Origin: Clostridia bacterium
GTDB taxonomy: Bacteria; Bacillota_A; Clostridia; Christensenellales; Aristaeellaceae
Length of the DNA: 14,650 nt
Direction: 5' to 3'
Assembly: GCA_017397695.1 (NCBI GenBank)
Contig: JAFQIF010000181.1
Location: forward strand, 1 to 14,650
Shown here: piece after piece, positions 1 to 6,132 of the stretch
Layout: every line of letters starts with the position of its first letter
Position numbering within the stretch: position 1 is the first letter of the stretch
Program-made: the position numbers and the translations under genes
The notes under the pieces: model-generated
What the model saw: only the letters and a program-made list of their open reading frames with translations
Databases searched by the model: none
Told to the model about the DNA's origin: nothing

Positions 1-701
1 CCGATAAGTGCTGGCCGGCGTTCCCGAGCCAGTTCGGCTTCGAGCCGTGCTATGTCAACTCCCGCCTGGCGAGCCGCGGCATCCCGGTCTCCTGCGAGGT
101 CGATATCTATGGCGCTCTCTCTGAGTATATCGGCATCTGCGCCAGCGGCGATACCGTCACCCTGCTGGATATCAACAACAGCGTGCCCAAGTATATCTAC
201 GACGAGGATAACATCGCTCAGTATGGATATACGCTGACCGATACGTTCATGGGCTTCCACTGCGGCAATACCCCGAGCTGCAAGATGTGCGCTGACCGCG
301 CGGTCAAGTATCAGCTGATCCAGCATCGCCTGCTTGAGCCGGAAGGCAGCGAGCCGGACTTCACCCGCGGCACGCTGGAGGGCGACATCGCTGCCAGCCC
401 GATTACCTTCTATCGCCTGCAGTGCGACAGCGAGGGCGTGCTCCGTTCCTACATCGCGCAGGGCGAGGTGCTTCCGGTTCCGACCCGCAGCTTTGGCGGC
501 ATCGGCATCTTCGCGATCCCGGAGATGGGCCGCTTCTATCGTCACGTGCTCGTACAGAAGCGCTATCCGCACCACGGCGCGGTCGCGTTCGCGCACGTCG
601 GCAAGACGCTCTTTGAGATCTTCAAGTATCTGGGCGTTTCTGACATCGCCTACAATCAGCCCAAGAATCTCCCATATCCGACGGAGAATCCGTGGGCATA
701 A
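1..701 (+). CDS. L-fucose/L-arabinose isomerase-family protein, C-terminal part
   Basis: The reading frame is open from the window edge (first full codon at base 3) to TAA at 699-701, giving the last 232 residues of a protein whose start lies outside. Family members are cytoplasmic ketol isomerases that interconvert aldoses and ketoses such as L-fucose/L-fuculose, using a divalent metal. The visible part matches the C-terminal half: KCWPAFP, then a conserved block around CEVDIYGALSEY and LLDIN, whose acidic residues suit metal binding, then FHCGNTPS, and finally HHGAVAFAHVGKTLFEIFKYLG and a terminal NPW. The exact sugar cannot be told without the N-terminal half, and many family members are annotated only as fucose isomerase-like. 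A strong terminator follows at 718-750, so this is the last gene of its transcript. Family call is firm, substrate is not. Confidence 0.82.
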   Translation, partial: DKCWPAFPSQFGFEPCYVNSRLASRGIPVSCEVDIYGALSEYIGICASGDTVTLLDINNSVPKYIYDEDNIAQYGYTLTDTFMGFHCGNTPSCKMCADRAVKYQLIQHRLLEPEGSEPDFTRGTLEGDIAASPITFYRLQCDSEGVLRSYIAQGEVLPVPTRSFGGIGIFAIPEMGRFYRHVLVQKRYPHHGAVAFAHVGKTLFEIFKYLGVSDIAYNQPKNLPYPTENPWA

Positions 702-717
702 TCAATCCCAAAACCTC

Positions 718-750
718 AAGGACGCTGCCCGTTTCGGGCAGCGTCCTTTT
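718..750 (+). terminator. Rho-independent terminator of the isomerase gene
   Basis: A perfect 12-bp stem (720-731 with 735-746) closes a 3-base TTT loop and is followed by TTTT at 747-750. It starts 16 bases after the isomerase stop codon. Short A runs on the 5' side could let it act weakly in the other direction too. Confidence 0.92.
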
Positions 751-983
751 GCTATGTGTCTTTAAGCGGCGATGGGGACGTATGGGGACGCTGACCGGAG
801 AACTCGCATAGTCGCGATGTTCCATCGCTCCTTGCGATTCTCCACGCTCCGCCTCGCTGATTGCGTCCACAGGACGCGCTCGGCTTCGGTGCCCATATCC
901 CTGGCAGGGACCTTGCCCCTGCACCCTTCATCGCTGCGCGCATGCGCGCAGCGGAAGAAATGATGAGTGTGTGGCTTAAAATC
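751..983. other. Gene-free, hairpin-rich intergenic region
   Basis: No convincing gene is seen here; the two short open frames (772-963 plus, 752-943 minus) have no good ribosome binding site and an odd composition. The stretch instead carries a row of inverted repeats: GCGATG/CATCGC at 814-828 with a TTC loop, GCGTCC/GGACGC at 863-877 with an ACA loop, GCAGGG/CCCTGC at 904-922, and a long palindrome at 932-953. A 9-base direct repeat ATGGGGACG occurs at 772-780 and 782-790. It lies between the 3' ends of convergent genes and runs into a dispersed repeat at 984. It could be a composite of REP-like elements or a structured RNA; the sequence alone does not decide. Confidence 0.5.
932..953. repeat. 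Perfect 22-bp palindrome
   Basis: Bases 932-953 are their own reverse complement, consisting of CGCTGCGCGCA followed by its mirror TGCGCGCAGCG. The core is alternating purine/pyrimidine. No T run follows, so it is not a standard terminator; it may be part of a repeat element or a protein-binding dyad. Confidence 0.7.
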
Positions 984-1063
984 GCCGCGAAGCGAAGAAG
1001 GGAGTCTGAGGGATGAAACCCTCAGGCAGGTCCGGGCGGCAGCACAGCATCCCCATCGTTCTC
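984..1063 (+). repeat. Dispersed intergenic repeat, copy A
   Basis: The segment begins with GCCGCGAAGCGAAGAAGGGA, continues with GAGTCTGAGGG, and forms a hairpin CTGAGGG/CCCTCAG (1006-1012 with 1019-1025, loop ATGAAA), then GGGCGGCAGC and a pyrimidine-rich end. The reverse complement of 11018-11096 has the same blocks in the same order: GCGCGAAGCG, GGGGAGTCTGA, a hairpin ending CCTCAG, GGGCAGCAGC and CCCCTCTC. The hairpin arms differ but keep pairing, the pattern of a conserved structured element. It ends at the stop codon of the small minus-strand gene and lies between convergent genes. Confidence 0.7.
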
Positions 1064-1291
1064 TCAGCCCATCCCGCAGCCGATGCGATCGGGCTTTGTG
1101 TTTCCGCGAACGTATCCCGAGCGGTATTCCATGTTGATCTCGCGCAGCTCGCGGCGGCCCTCGATGTAATCCTCGTACATCTCATATAGCCCTGCGCTGC
1201 AGCCGTCACAGGAAGCGTCCATCGCGCCCAGGGATTCGCTTACGATGCGCTCACGCTCTTCGCGCGTGGTGTCCTTGATCAGAATACTCAT
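1064..1291 (-). CDS. Conserved small protein with a CxxC motif, 75 aa
   Basis: The start ATG (complement of 1289-1291) follows GGAGG with a 5-base spacer, and the gene begins 10 bases after the aminopeptidase stop, so the two are co-transcribed and probably translationally linked. The protein has a charged helical N-terminus (ILIKDTTREERERIV), a Cys pair C28-D-G-C31, then a Tyr- and acid-rich helix with the block DYIEGRRELREINMEY, and a third Cys at 72 near the C-terminus. Small proteins of this pattern occur in Clostridia, sometimes under misleading biosynthetic names; I know of no proven function. C28/C31 could bind a metal or be redox-active, but this is inference. There is no signal peptide or membrane segment. 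It is a real gene by its ribosome binding site and codon use; its function is unknown. Confidence 0.78.
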   Translation of the reverse strand: MSILIKDTTREERERIVSESLGAMDASCDGCSAGLYEMYEDYIEGRRELREINMEYRSGYVRGNTKPDRIGCGMG

Positions 1292-1301
1292 CAGCGCCTC
1301 C

Positions 1302-2531
1302 TTATGCGTCCTTGGGGCGCTTACGTAGCAGATAATTGTCCAGCTTTTCCTTCATGTTTTCCGGAATCTCACGGGCAACTGGGCAATGGCGCGCACCGGC
1401 CATCGCGCCGACGAATGCGCTCAGGAAATCGATATCCTTGGCCAGCTGGTCGGCGCTCATAACCTTGAGCGTGTCGTAGCTGTTGTGAATGGTTGCGGTG
1501 TTTTGCGGTGCGATACGCGCAAAGGAAACGGCAGGCACACCCTTGTCCGCAAACGGCGTGGAGTCGCTGGAGTACACACCCTGACGGGCTTTCATGTCGA
1601 AGCCGTAGATGGATGCAAAATACTCAATGAAATGAACCAGTTTCTCTTCCGTTGTGCAGCAGGCAATGAAATTGCCCATGATGCAGCCGATCATGTCCAG
1701 ATTGACATTAAGCACAACCCTGCCAAGGGATTTCTCGTGCTGGATACAGTAGGCCTTGGAACCCAGCAAACCGCGCTCTTCGCTGCCGCAGAAGACGAGG
1801 CGCAGACCGTAGCGGTGGGGCTTTCTGGTGAATGCCTGTGCGATGCCCAGCAGGCCGATGCAGCCGGACATGTTGTCGTATGCGCCGGTGGAGAGCGAGG
1901 TGGAGTCGTAATGCGCGGTGAGCACAATCAGCTCGTCCGTCTTGCCCGGCAGATCGCAGATTACGTTGTGGGATTTGCCGTCATATTCGTCCTGCTCCAG
2001 CTCGATGCGAACCGTCTGTACGTCGGATTTGATCATCTCGATAGCCGACTTGGCATTGATGTTCACACCCGGAATCTTTACGCCCTTGCTCACATAGGAG
2101 CGCAGCTCGCGCTGATCGATATCCTCGTCTGCGTAGTTGGCATTGCCGTCGTAAGTGATAAAGCCGACAGCGCCGTTGGCGAGCATATCCTGATACTTCC
2201 AGTAGCCCAGATAGCCATCGGACAGCACGATCTTGCCGCGGCAGCGGGAGAGGGAACAGGGATCGCCTGCGCGCAGATAGTACAGGGGCGCTTCGATCTT
2301 GGCGCTGCCTGCGCACAGATAGCCCTTGCAGGGAATCTCCTGGCCATCAGCAAACAGCTTTGCCTTGCGGATCGTGGCCATCGGCACATCAAAGGATTCC
2401 AGATGCGCCTCCAGGCCCAGACGCTCGCACTCCGCCTTGAGATAGTTGGCGCAGGCAAGCTCCTGCTCGCTGCCGCCCATGCGCACGTAGGCGGTCTCTT
2501 TAAGAATGCGGTCAATGGTCTGTATGTTCAT
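1302..2531 (-). CDS. M28-family zinc aminopeptidase with PA-type insert
   Basis: This 409-residue metallopeptidase is expected to remove N-terminal amino acids from peptides. All the dinuclear-zinc residues of family M28 are visible: H207-x-D209 in TAHYDS, bridging D219 in GAYDNMSG, the E251-E252 pair in GSEERGLLGS, D279 in NLDMIG, and H349 in IHNSYDT. Residues about 80-180 form an insert of the PA (protease-associated) type between the start and the catalytic core. ATG at 2531 is preferred because AAAGGAG (complement of 2541-2547) lies 9 bases upstream; an in-frame TTG at 2537 is only 3 bases from it. There is no signal peptide, although many M28 enzymes are exported, so a cytoplasmic peptide-recycling role is more likely. 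The small CxxC protein follows in the same operon. Substrate preference is not readable. Confidence 0.88.
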   Translation of the reverse strand: MNIQTIDRILKETAYVRMGGSEQELACANYLKAECERLGLEAHLESFDVPMATIRKAKLFADGQEIPCKGYLCAGSAKIEAPLYYLRAGDPCSLSRCRGKIVLSDGYLGYWKYQDMLANGAVGFITYDGNANYADEDIDQRELRSYVSKGVKIPGVNINAKSAIEMIKSDVQTVRIELEQDEYDGKSHNVICDLPGKTDELIVLTAHYDSTSLSTGAYDNMSGCIGLLGIAQAFTRKPHRYGLRLVFCGSEERGLLGSKAYCIQHEKSLGRVVLNVNLDMIGCIMGNFIACCTTEEKLVHFIEYFASIYGFDMKARQGVYSSDSTPFADKGVPAVSFARIAPQNTATIHNSYDTLKVMSADQLAKDIDFLSAFVGAMAGARHCPVAREIPENMKEKLDNYLLRKRPKDA

Positions 2532-2567
2532 AATCAATCGCTCCTTTGCCGAAAAACTGCTGTCATC

Positions 2568-2596
2568 ATTATACTATGAAACGCGCAGATGGACAA
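2568..2596 (-). promoter_or_regulatory. Sigma-A promoter of the aminopeptidase operon
   Basis: On the minus strand a perfect TATAAT (complement of 2568-2573) lies 17 bases from TTGTCC (complement of 2591-2596), a 4/6 match to the -35 consensus. It sits about 37 bases before the aminopeptidase start. Its -35 box overlaps that of the opposing promoter at 2590-2618. Confidence 0.7.
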
Positions 2597-2618
2597 GGCG
2601 AAGCTTTTGAGATACAAT
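2590..2618 (+). promoter_or_regulatory. Sigma-A promoter of the HAD phosphatase gene
   Basis: TGGACA (2590-2595, 5/6 match) and TACAAT (2613-2618, 5/6 match) are separated by exactly 17 bases. The start codon of the phosphatase is 28 bases further on. The -35 hexamer is nearly the same stretch of DNA as the -35 of the minus-strand promoter. Confidence 0.75.
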
Positions 2619-2646
2619 AGAGCCAGAAACATGTGGAGGGAACGCT

Positions 2647-3300
2647 ATGCATATCAAAGCGGTAATCTGGGATCTGGACGGAACGCTTCTCAATACGCTT
2701 GACGATCTGGCGGCAAGCACGAATGCCGCTCTCGAGAAAAACGCCATGCCTATACGTACGCTGGACGAGGTGCGCGCTTTTGTGGGCAACGGTGTGCGCA
2801 ATCTGATGATTCGCGCTGTACCGGATGGGGAGAAGAATCCTGCGTTTGAACAGACGCTGGCGGATTTTGTGAGCCATTATGCGCAGCATAGCCGCGATCT
2901 GACCCGCCCGTACGACGGCGTGAAGGAGATGCTCGACGGCCTTGGCCGGAAGGGCGTGAAGCACGCAATCGTATCTAATAAGATCGACTTTGCAGTCAAG
3001 GAACTCAGCGCACTGTATTTCGGCGGACGTATGTGCGCGGCGATCGGCGATGATCCCTCCCGCGCGCGAAAGCCTGCGCCGGACAGCGTATTTGAGGCGA
3101 TGCGTCTGATGGACGTCAAGCCGCAGGATTGTGTGTATGTCGGTGATTCGGATGTAGATGTGATCACCGCACGCAACGCGGGCATCCCCTGCGTGGCGGT
3201 GAGCTGGGGTTTCCGTGACGAGGATTGCCTGAAAGAGTCCGGCGCTGTGCTGATTGCGCGCACGCCGCAGGAACTGCAGGAGATGATTGAATCCTTATGA
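2647..3300 (+). CDS. HAD-superfamily phosphatase, phosphoglycolate phosphatase-like
   Basis: This 217-residue protein carries all four HAD motifs: D9-x-D11-G-T (nucleophile and acid/base), S110 in IVSNK, K142 in ARKPAPD, and D167/D171 in VGDSDVD. The helical cap between residues about 20 and 85, with FVGNGVRNLM, is the C1 type of the Gph/PGP-like branch. Such enzymes hydrolyse phosphate monoesters, for example 2-phosphoglycolate from DNA repair, in the cytoplasm; the true substrate cannot be assigned by sequence alone. GGAGGG at 2635-2640 is 6 bases before the ATG. Its stop overlaps the start of the next gene (ATGA at 3297-3300), so the two are translationally coupled. Confidence 0.85.
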   Translation: MHIKAVIWDLDGTLLNTLDDLAASTNAALEKNAMPIRTLDEVRAFVGNGVRNLMIRAVPDGEKNPAFEQTLADFVSHYAQHSRDLTRPYDGVKEMLDGLGRKGVKHAIVSNKIDFAVKELSALYFGGRMCAAIGDDPSRARKPAPDSVFEAMRLMDVKPQDCVYVGDSDVDVITARNAGIPCVAVSWGFRDEDCLKESGAVLIARTPQELQEMIESL

Positions 3301-3845
3301 AAAAGAATTATGACGCTATTCTGCTGCTGGGATACGGACTGGATGAACATGATCAGGCGACGCAGGAGCTTCGGCTGCGCGTGCTGGCGGCGGCAAAGGC
3401 GTATGAGGAAGGCTATGCCAGGGTGATTGTGGCCTGCGGCGGTACGACGGAGGGACACCATATCTCCGAGGCAGAGGTGATGGAGAAGCTGCTGCTGGAG
3501 GCGGGTGTGCCGAAGGAAGCCATTCTGCTGGAGAATCAGTCACAGATCACCATCGAGAACATGCGCTTTGCCGCCGATGTGCTTGGCGGGACGAAGGGCA
3601 GACGCGTGCTGGTGGTCACCAGCGATTATCATGTACGCCGCAGCGTGCTCACGGCAATGCGCGCGGGCTTTAGGGCGAAGGGCTATGCGGCGGTGCTTGA
3701 GCACGACGAAAGCTGGCAGGAGAAGAAGCGCAAGGAACTGGCCTATACGGTGGATATGCTGCTGGGCTGGCAGGATGAGGGCAAGAGCCGGCCGAAATGG
3801 ACGTATACGCTGTTTGATTTTGTCTTTGGTAAAAAAGATGCATAA
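3297..3845 (+). CDS. YdcF/DUF218-family protein
   Basis: The 182-residue product shows the DUF218 pattern: DAILLLGYG at residues 6-14, ACGGTTEGHHISEAEVM at 46-62, the block LLENQSQITIENM at 77-89 and VVTSDYHVRR at 106-115. Relatives include YdcF and SanA; some bind S-adenosylmethionine or affect envelope permeability, but no general reaction is established. It lacks the N-terminal membrane anchor found in SanA-like members, so it is probably cytoplasmic. The ATG overlaps the stop of the HAD gene; the nearest Shine-Dalgarno-like AGGAG is 14 bases away, so translation probably relies on coupling. No terminator is visible between it and the MerR-type promoter at 3852. Confidence 0.82.
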   Translation: MKKNYDAILLLGYGLDEHDQATQELRLRVLAAAKAYEEGYARVIVACGGTTEGHHISEAEVMEKLLLEAGVPKEAILLENQSQITIENMRFAADVLGGTKGRRVLVVTSDYHVRRSVLTAMRAGFRAKGYAAVLEHDESWQEKKRKELAYTVDMLLGWQDEGKSRPKWTYTLFDFVFGKKDA

Positions 3846-3851
3846 AAAGAC

Positions 3852-3882
3852 TTGACCCTGACGCTGCGTCAGGTTGTATGCT
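3852..3882 (+). promoter_or_regulatory. MerR-type promoter/operator with 19-bp spacer
   Basis: TTGACC (3852-3857) and TATGCT (3877-3882) are separated by 19 bases, the over-long spacing typical of MerR-regulated promoters. The spacer region holds a perfect inverted repeat CCTGACGC-T-GCGTCAGG (3857-3873), where a MerR dimer would bind and twist the DNA to realign the two boxes. The promoter is 64 bases before the regulator gene, so the regulator very likely controls itself. A second dyad, TGTACC-N5-GGTACA (3888-3904), lies at about the transcription start. Confidence 0.88.
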
Positions 3883-3945
3883 CATGATGTACCCGGCCGG
3901 TACACAACACACGGCACACCATGACAGAGCGAACGAGGCGTTTTC

Positions 3946-4698
3946 ATGACACAATGGATCGGTATTGGCGAAATGGCAAGGCGAGCAGGCGTAAGCGTGC
4001 GCACGCTTCGGCATTATGATGCGATCGGCCTGCTTGCGCCAAGCGAGACGACCCAGGCAGGATATCGACTTTATGACGAAAAGTCGCTTGCCAGGCTGGA
4101 ACAGATTCTCTATTTTCGGGAGCTGGGCTTTGCGCTGGAGGAGATCGCTGCCATGGTCAATCGCCCGGATTACGACGCGACCGACGCGATGCGCAGGCAG
4201 CGGGAGCTGCTTTGCATGCAGCGCACGCGGCTGGATGCGATGATTGAACGATTGGACGAAGCGATCGGAGGAATGGGAACGCCCAGACCGGAGGTATTGG
4301 ATATGAGCGAAATCGAAAGAATCAAAAAGCAGTACGCAGATGAGGCGAAGGCGCGCTGGGGCGGCACGGATGCATACGCGCAGAGCGAAAAGAAAACAGC
4401 GGGATATTCCAGGGACGATTGGCAGAGCACGCAGGAAGGCATGAATGCGCTGATGCGGGAGTTTGCCGCTGTGCGCGATCTGCCGCCGACAGATTCGTGC
4501 GTACAGGCGCTGGTGCTCAGGTGGAAACAGTATATTACCGATCATTTCTACGACTGTACGGACGAGATCCTGGCGGGCCTTGGGCAGATGTACGTATGCG
4601 ACGAACGATTCAGAAATAACATCGACCAAAACGGCGAGGGGACGGCGGACTTCATGTCCCGGGCGATTGCAGCGTACTGTGATGCGCGCAGGGCGTAA
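3946..4698 (+). CDS. TipAL-type MerR transcription regulator
   Basis: This 250-residue protein begins with a MerR winged-helix DNA-binding domain (about residues 4-72: IGEMARRAGVSVRTLRHYD, then GLLAPSETTQAGYRLYDE and the FRELGFALEEIAAM helix). A dimerisation helix covers about 75-115. The rest matches the TipAS antibiotic-recognition domain, including the helices around EGMNALMREFAAV, YITDHFYDCTDEILAGLGQMYVCDERF and the C-terminal FMSRAIAAYCD. TipA-class proteins bind structurally varied drugs such as thiopeptides in this domain and then activate transcription. Only a weak ribosome binding site (GAGG near 3934) precedes the ATG. No transporter or resistance gene is adjacent; the next gene has its own promoter and riboswitch. 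So a self-regulated sensor is likely and its targets are elsewhere or it sequesters the drug itself. Confidence 0.87.
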   Translation: MTQWIGIGEMARRAGVSVRTLRHYDAIGLLAPSETTQAGYRLYDEKSLARLEQILYFRELGFALEEIAAMVNRPDYDATDAMRRQRELLCMQRTRLDAMIERLDEAIGGMGTPRPEVLDMSEIERIKKQYADEAKARWGGTDAYAQSEKKTAGYSRDDWQSTQEGMNALMREFAAVRDLPPTDSCVQALVLRWKQYITDHFYDCTDEILAGLGQMYVCDERFRNNIDQNGEGTADFMSRAIAAYCDARRA

Positions 4699-4715
4699 AA
4701 AGATGAGCAATCGTA

Positions 4716-4744
4716 TTGACAGCCGTTTTGCGCCATATTATAAT
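4716..4744 (+). promoter_or_regulatory. Consensus sigma-A promoter of the riboflavin transporter unit
   Basis: A perfect TTGACA (4716-4721) and a perfect TATAAT (4739-4744) are 17 bases apart. Transcription should begin near 4751, just ahead of the FMN riboswitch. A promoter this strong fits control by premature termination. Confidence 0.93.
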
Positions 4745-4774
4745 AAATCCAACTGAATAAGCAGTCTTTGAGAG

Positions 4775-4880
4775 ATCTTCAGGGCAGGGTGTGAGTCCCT
4801 ACCGGCGGTACAGCCCGCGAGCCGATATGGTTGATCCGGTGTGATTCCGGAGCCGACAGTATAGTCTGGATGGAAGAAGA
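4775..4880 (+). ncRNA. FMN riboswitch (RFN element)
   Basis: The conserved segments of the FMN aptamer appear in order: ATCTTCAGGGCAGGGTGTGA at the 5' side, CCCTACCGGCGGT, AGCCCGCGAGCC, GATCCGGTGTGATTCCGGAG, and GCCGACAGTATAGTCTGGAT followed by GGAAGAAGA, which closes the P1 helix with the start. It binds flavin mononucleotide and normally shuts off riboflavin synthesis or uptake genes. Here it lies between the promoter and ribU, with an expression-platform hairpin at 4920-4948. Confidence 0.96.
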
Positions 4881-4919
4881 GCCATTCTCCTTTGTGCGTA
4901 TTTTGCCAATGGCAAATGA

Positions 4920-4955
4920 AGCCCCTGATCGCTCAGCTTTCAGGGGCTGTCTTAT
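4920..4955 (+). terminator. Riboswitch-controlled terminator hairpin
   Basis: AGCCCCTGA (4920-4928) pairs with TCAGGGGCT (4940-4948) around an 11-base loop; the tail GTCTTAT is only partly T-rich. A smaller hairpin TTTGCC/GGCAAA (4902-4916) lies just upstream. The hairpin is well clear of the ribU ribosome binding site, so control is more likely at transcription than at translation initiation, though the weak T run leaves some doubt. Confidence 0.75.
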
Positions 4956-4998
4956 CGGCAAAAACGGATAGACGCGATGCGTCGAAAGGAGAAAAATC

Positions 4999-5601
4999 AT
5001 GTCCCAGACCAAGAGAAACTCCAGCGCCATGTTCAACCTGACCCGCTGCGGCCTTCTTTCCGCCATGGCCGTGATTCTGTTCTACATCGAGATCCCGGTT
5101 GTCGCTTTTTACAAGCTGGATCTGTCCACGCTCCCGGCGATTCTGGCCGGCTTTGCGATGGGCCCGATTCAGGGCATTGCGGTGATCATTGTTAAGAATC
5201 TGGTGCATATGCTCGGCACGAGCACGGCCTGCGTGGGCGAACTGGCGGATATCCTGATGTCCTGTGCGTTCGTCGTTCCGGCGAGCCTGTATTACCGCCG
5301 TCATAAGAACCGCAGGAGCGCTCTGGTTGCGATGCTGATCGGTTCTGTGACCATGGTGGTTGTCAGCGTGCTGGTCAATTACTTCATCCTCATTCCGGCA
5401 TATCAGGTGCTCATGAACCTGCCGCTTGAGGTGATCATCGGCATGGGCCAGAAGGTGTTCGGCTTTATCGATACGACGGTGGAACTGGTGCTGGCGATTA
5501 CCGCGCCGTTCAATGTTCTCAAGGCTGCTGTGCTCAGCATTGTTACCTACCTGCTTTATAAGCGCGTGTCTCCGCTGCTGCATCAGAAGGCCGGAAGATA
5601 A
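4999..5601 (+). CDS. ribU: Riboflavin transporter, ECF substrate-binding component RibU
   Basis: This 200-residue protein has about six hydrophobic segments and the RibU signatures: YKLDLSTLPAILAGFAMGPI around residues 35-54, followed by IIVKNLVHMLGTSTACVGELAD, and the NYFILIPAY block in the second half. RibU is the S component that binds riboflavin in the membrane; it takes up vitamin B2 together with the shared EcfT/EcfA/EcfA' energy module, which is not in this window. AAAGGAG lies 8 bases before the ATG. The FMN riboswitch directly upstream independently supports the substrate assignment. Thirty-three bases separate it from tsaE, with no terminator or promoter seen. Confidence 0.94.
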   Translation: MSQTKRNSSAMFNLTRCGLLSAMAVILFYIEIPVVAFYKLDLSTLPAILAGFAMGPIQGIAVIIVKNLVHMLGTSTACVGELADILMSCAFVVPASLYYRRHKNRRSALVAMLIGSVTMVVVSVLVNYFILIPAYQVLMNLPLEVIIGMGQKVFGFIDTTVELVLAITAPFNVLKAAVLSIVTYLLYKRVSPLLHQKAGR

Positions 5602-5634
5602 GCGCACAACGATATCAAACCGGGTGAAAAAACC

Positions 5635-6132
5635 TTGAATACCTTACTGAGTGTTTCCGAAAGACAGACGCAGCGCCTGGGCTATGCCCTGGGCGCTTGT
5701 CTGCGTGAAGGCGACGTCGTGCTGCTTCAGGGCGAGATGGGCGCGGGCAAGAGCGTGCTCACCCGCGCGGCTGCCCGCGGCATGGGCGTGGAAGGCCCTG
5801 TGCCCAGCCCGACGTTTACCATTCTGAATATCCATGACGGCCGCAAAATGAAGCTCTATCACTTCGATCTGTACAGGCTCGAGGGAGAGGATGCGCTTTA
5901 CGAGATGGGGCTGGATGAATACATTCCGGCGCGCGACGGCGCATCGCTGATCGAGTGGCCGCAGATGGCGGAGGAAGCCATGCCGTCAGATCATCTGGCG
6001 GTCGATATCCGCTATGCGCACGACGGCGAAGCGAGGGAGATTGCGCTTGCGCCCATGGGCGCCTTTGATCAGGCGCGGCTTGATGAGATTCTCAACGCGA
6101 TGGAGGATTGCGATGAATATCCTGATGATTGA
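5635..6132 (+). CDS. tsaE: tRNA t6A synthesis ATPase TsaE
   Basis: TsaE is the ATPase partner of TsaB and TsaD in making N6-threonylcarbamoyladenosine at tRNA position 37. The 165-residue protein has the Walker A loop GEMGAGKS (33-40), the switch block VPSPTFTILN, the HFDLYRL segment (around D78) and IEW (106-108), all typical of the family; the usual length is about 150, and the extra residues are at the C-terminus. The start is TTG at 5635: it matches the family N-terminus, while a nearby GTG at 5624 is out of frame. The Shine-Dalgarno is weak (GGTGA at 5623-5627). The last 20 bases overlap tsaB. Confidence 0.92.
   Translation: MNTLLSVSERQTQRLGYALGACLREGDVVLLQGEMGAGKSVLTRAAARGMGVEGPVPSPTFTILNIHDGRKMKLYHFDLYRLEGEDALYEMGLDEYIPARDGASLIEWPQMAEEAMPSDHLAVDIRYAHDGEAREIALAPMGAFDQARLDEILNAMEDCDEYPDD

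Noticed and set aside
932..953. Palindrome as a terminator of the small minus-strand gene
   Set aside because: It lies more than 100 bases beyond that gene's stop and has no T run on either strand.
772..963. Short open frames on both strands in the first intergenic region
   Set aside because: There is no ribosome binding site, and the region is made of inverted repeats, which leave such frames open by chance.
1386..2579. A 397-codon open frame on the plus strand
   Set aside because: It lies opposite the M28 peptidase, which has every zinc ligand and a good start. The opposite-strand translation has no recognisable domain.
3670..4710. A 346-codon open frame on the minus strand
   Set aside because: It spans the 3' part of the DUF218 gene, the MerR promoter and the MerR gene on the opposite strand, with no domain or ribosome binding site.
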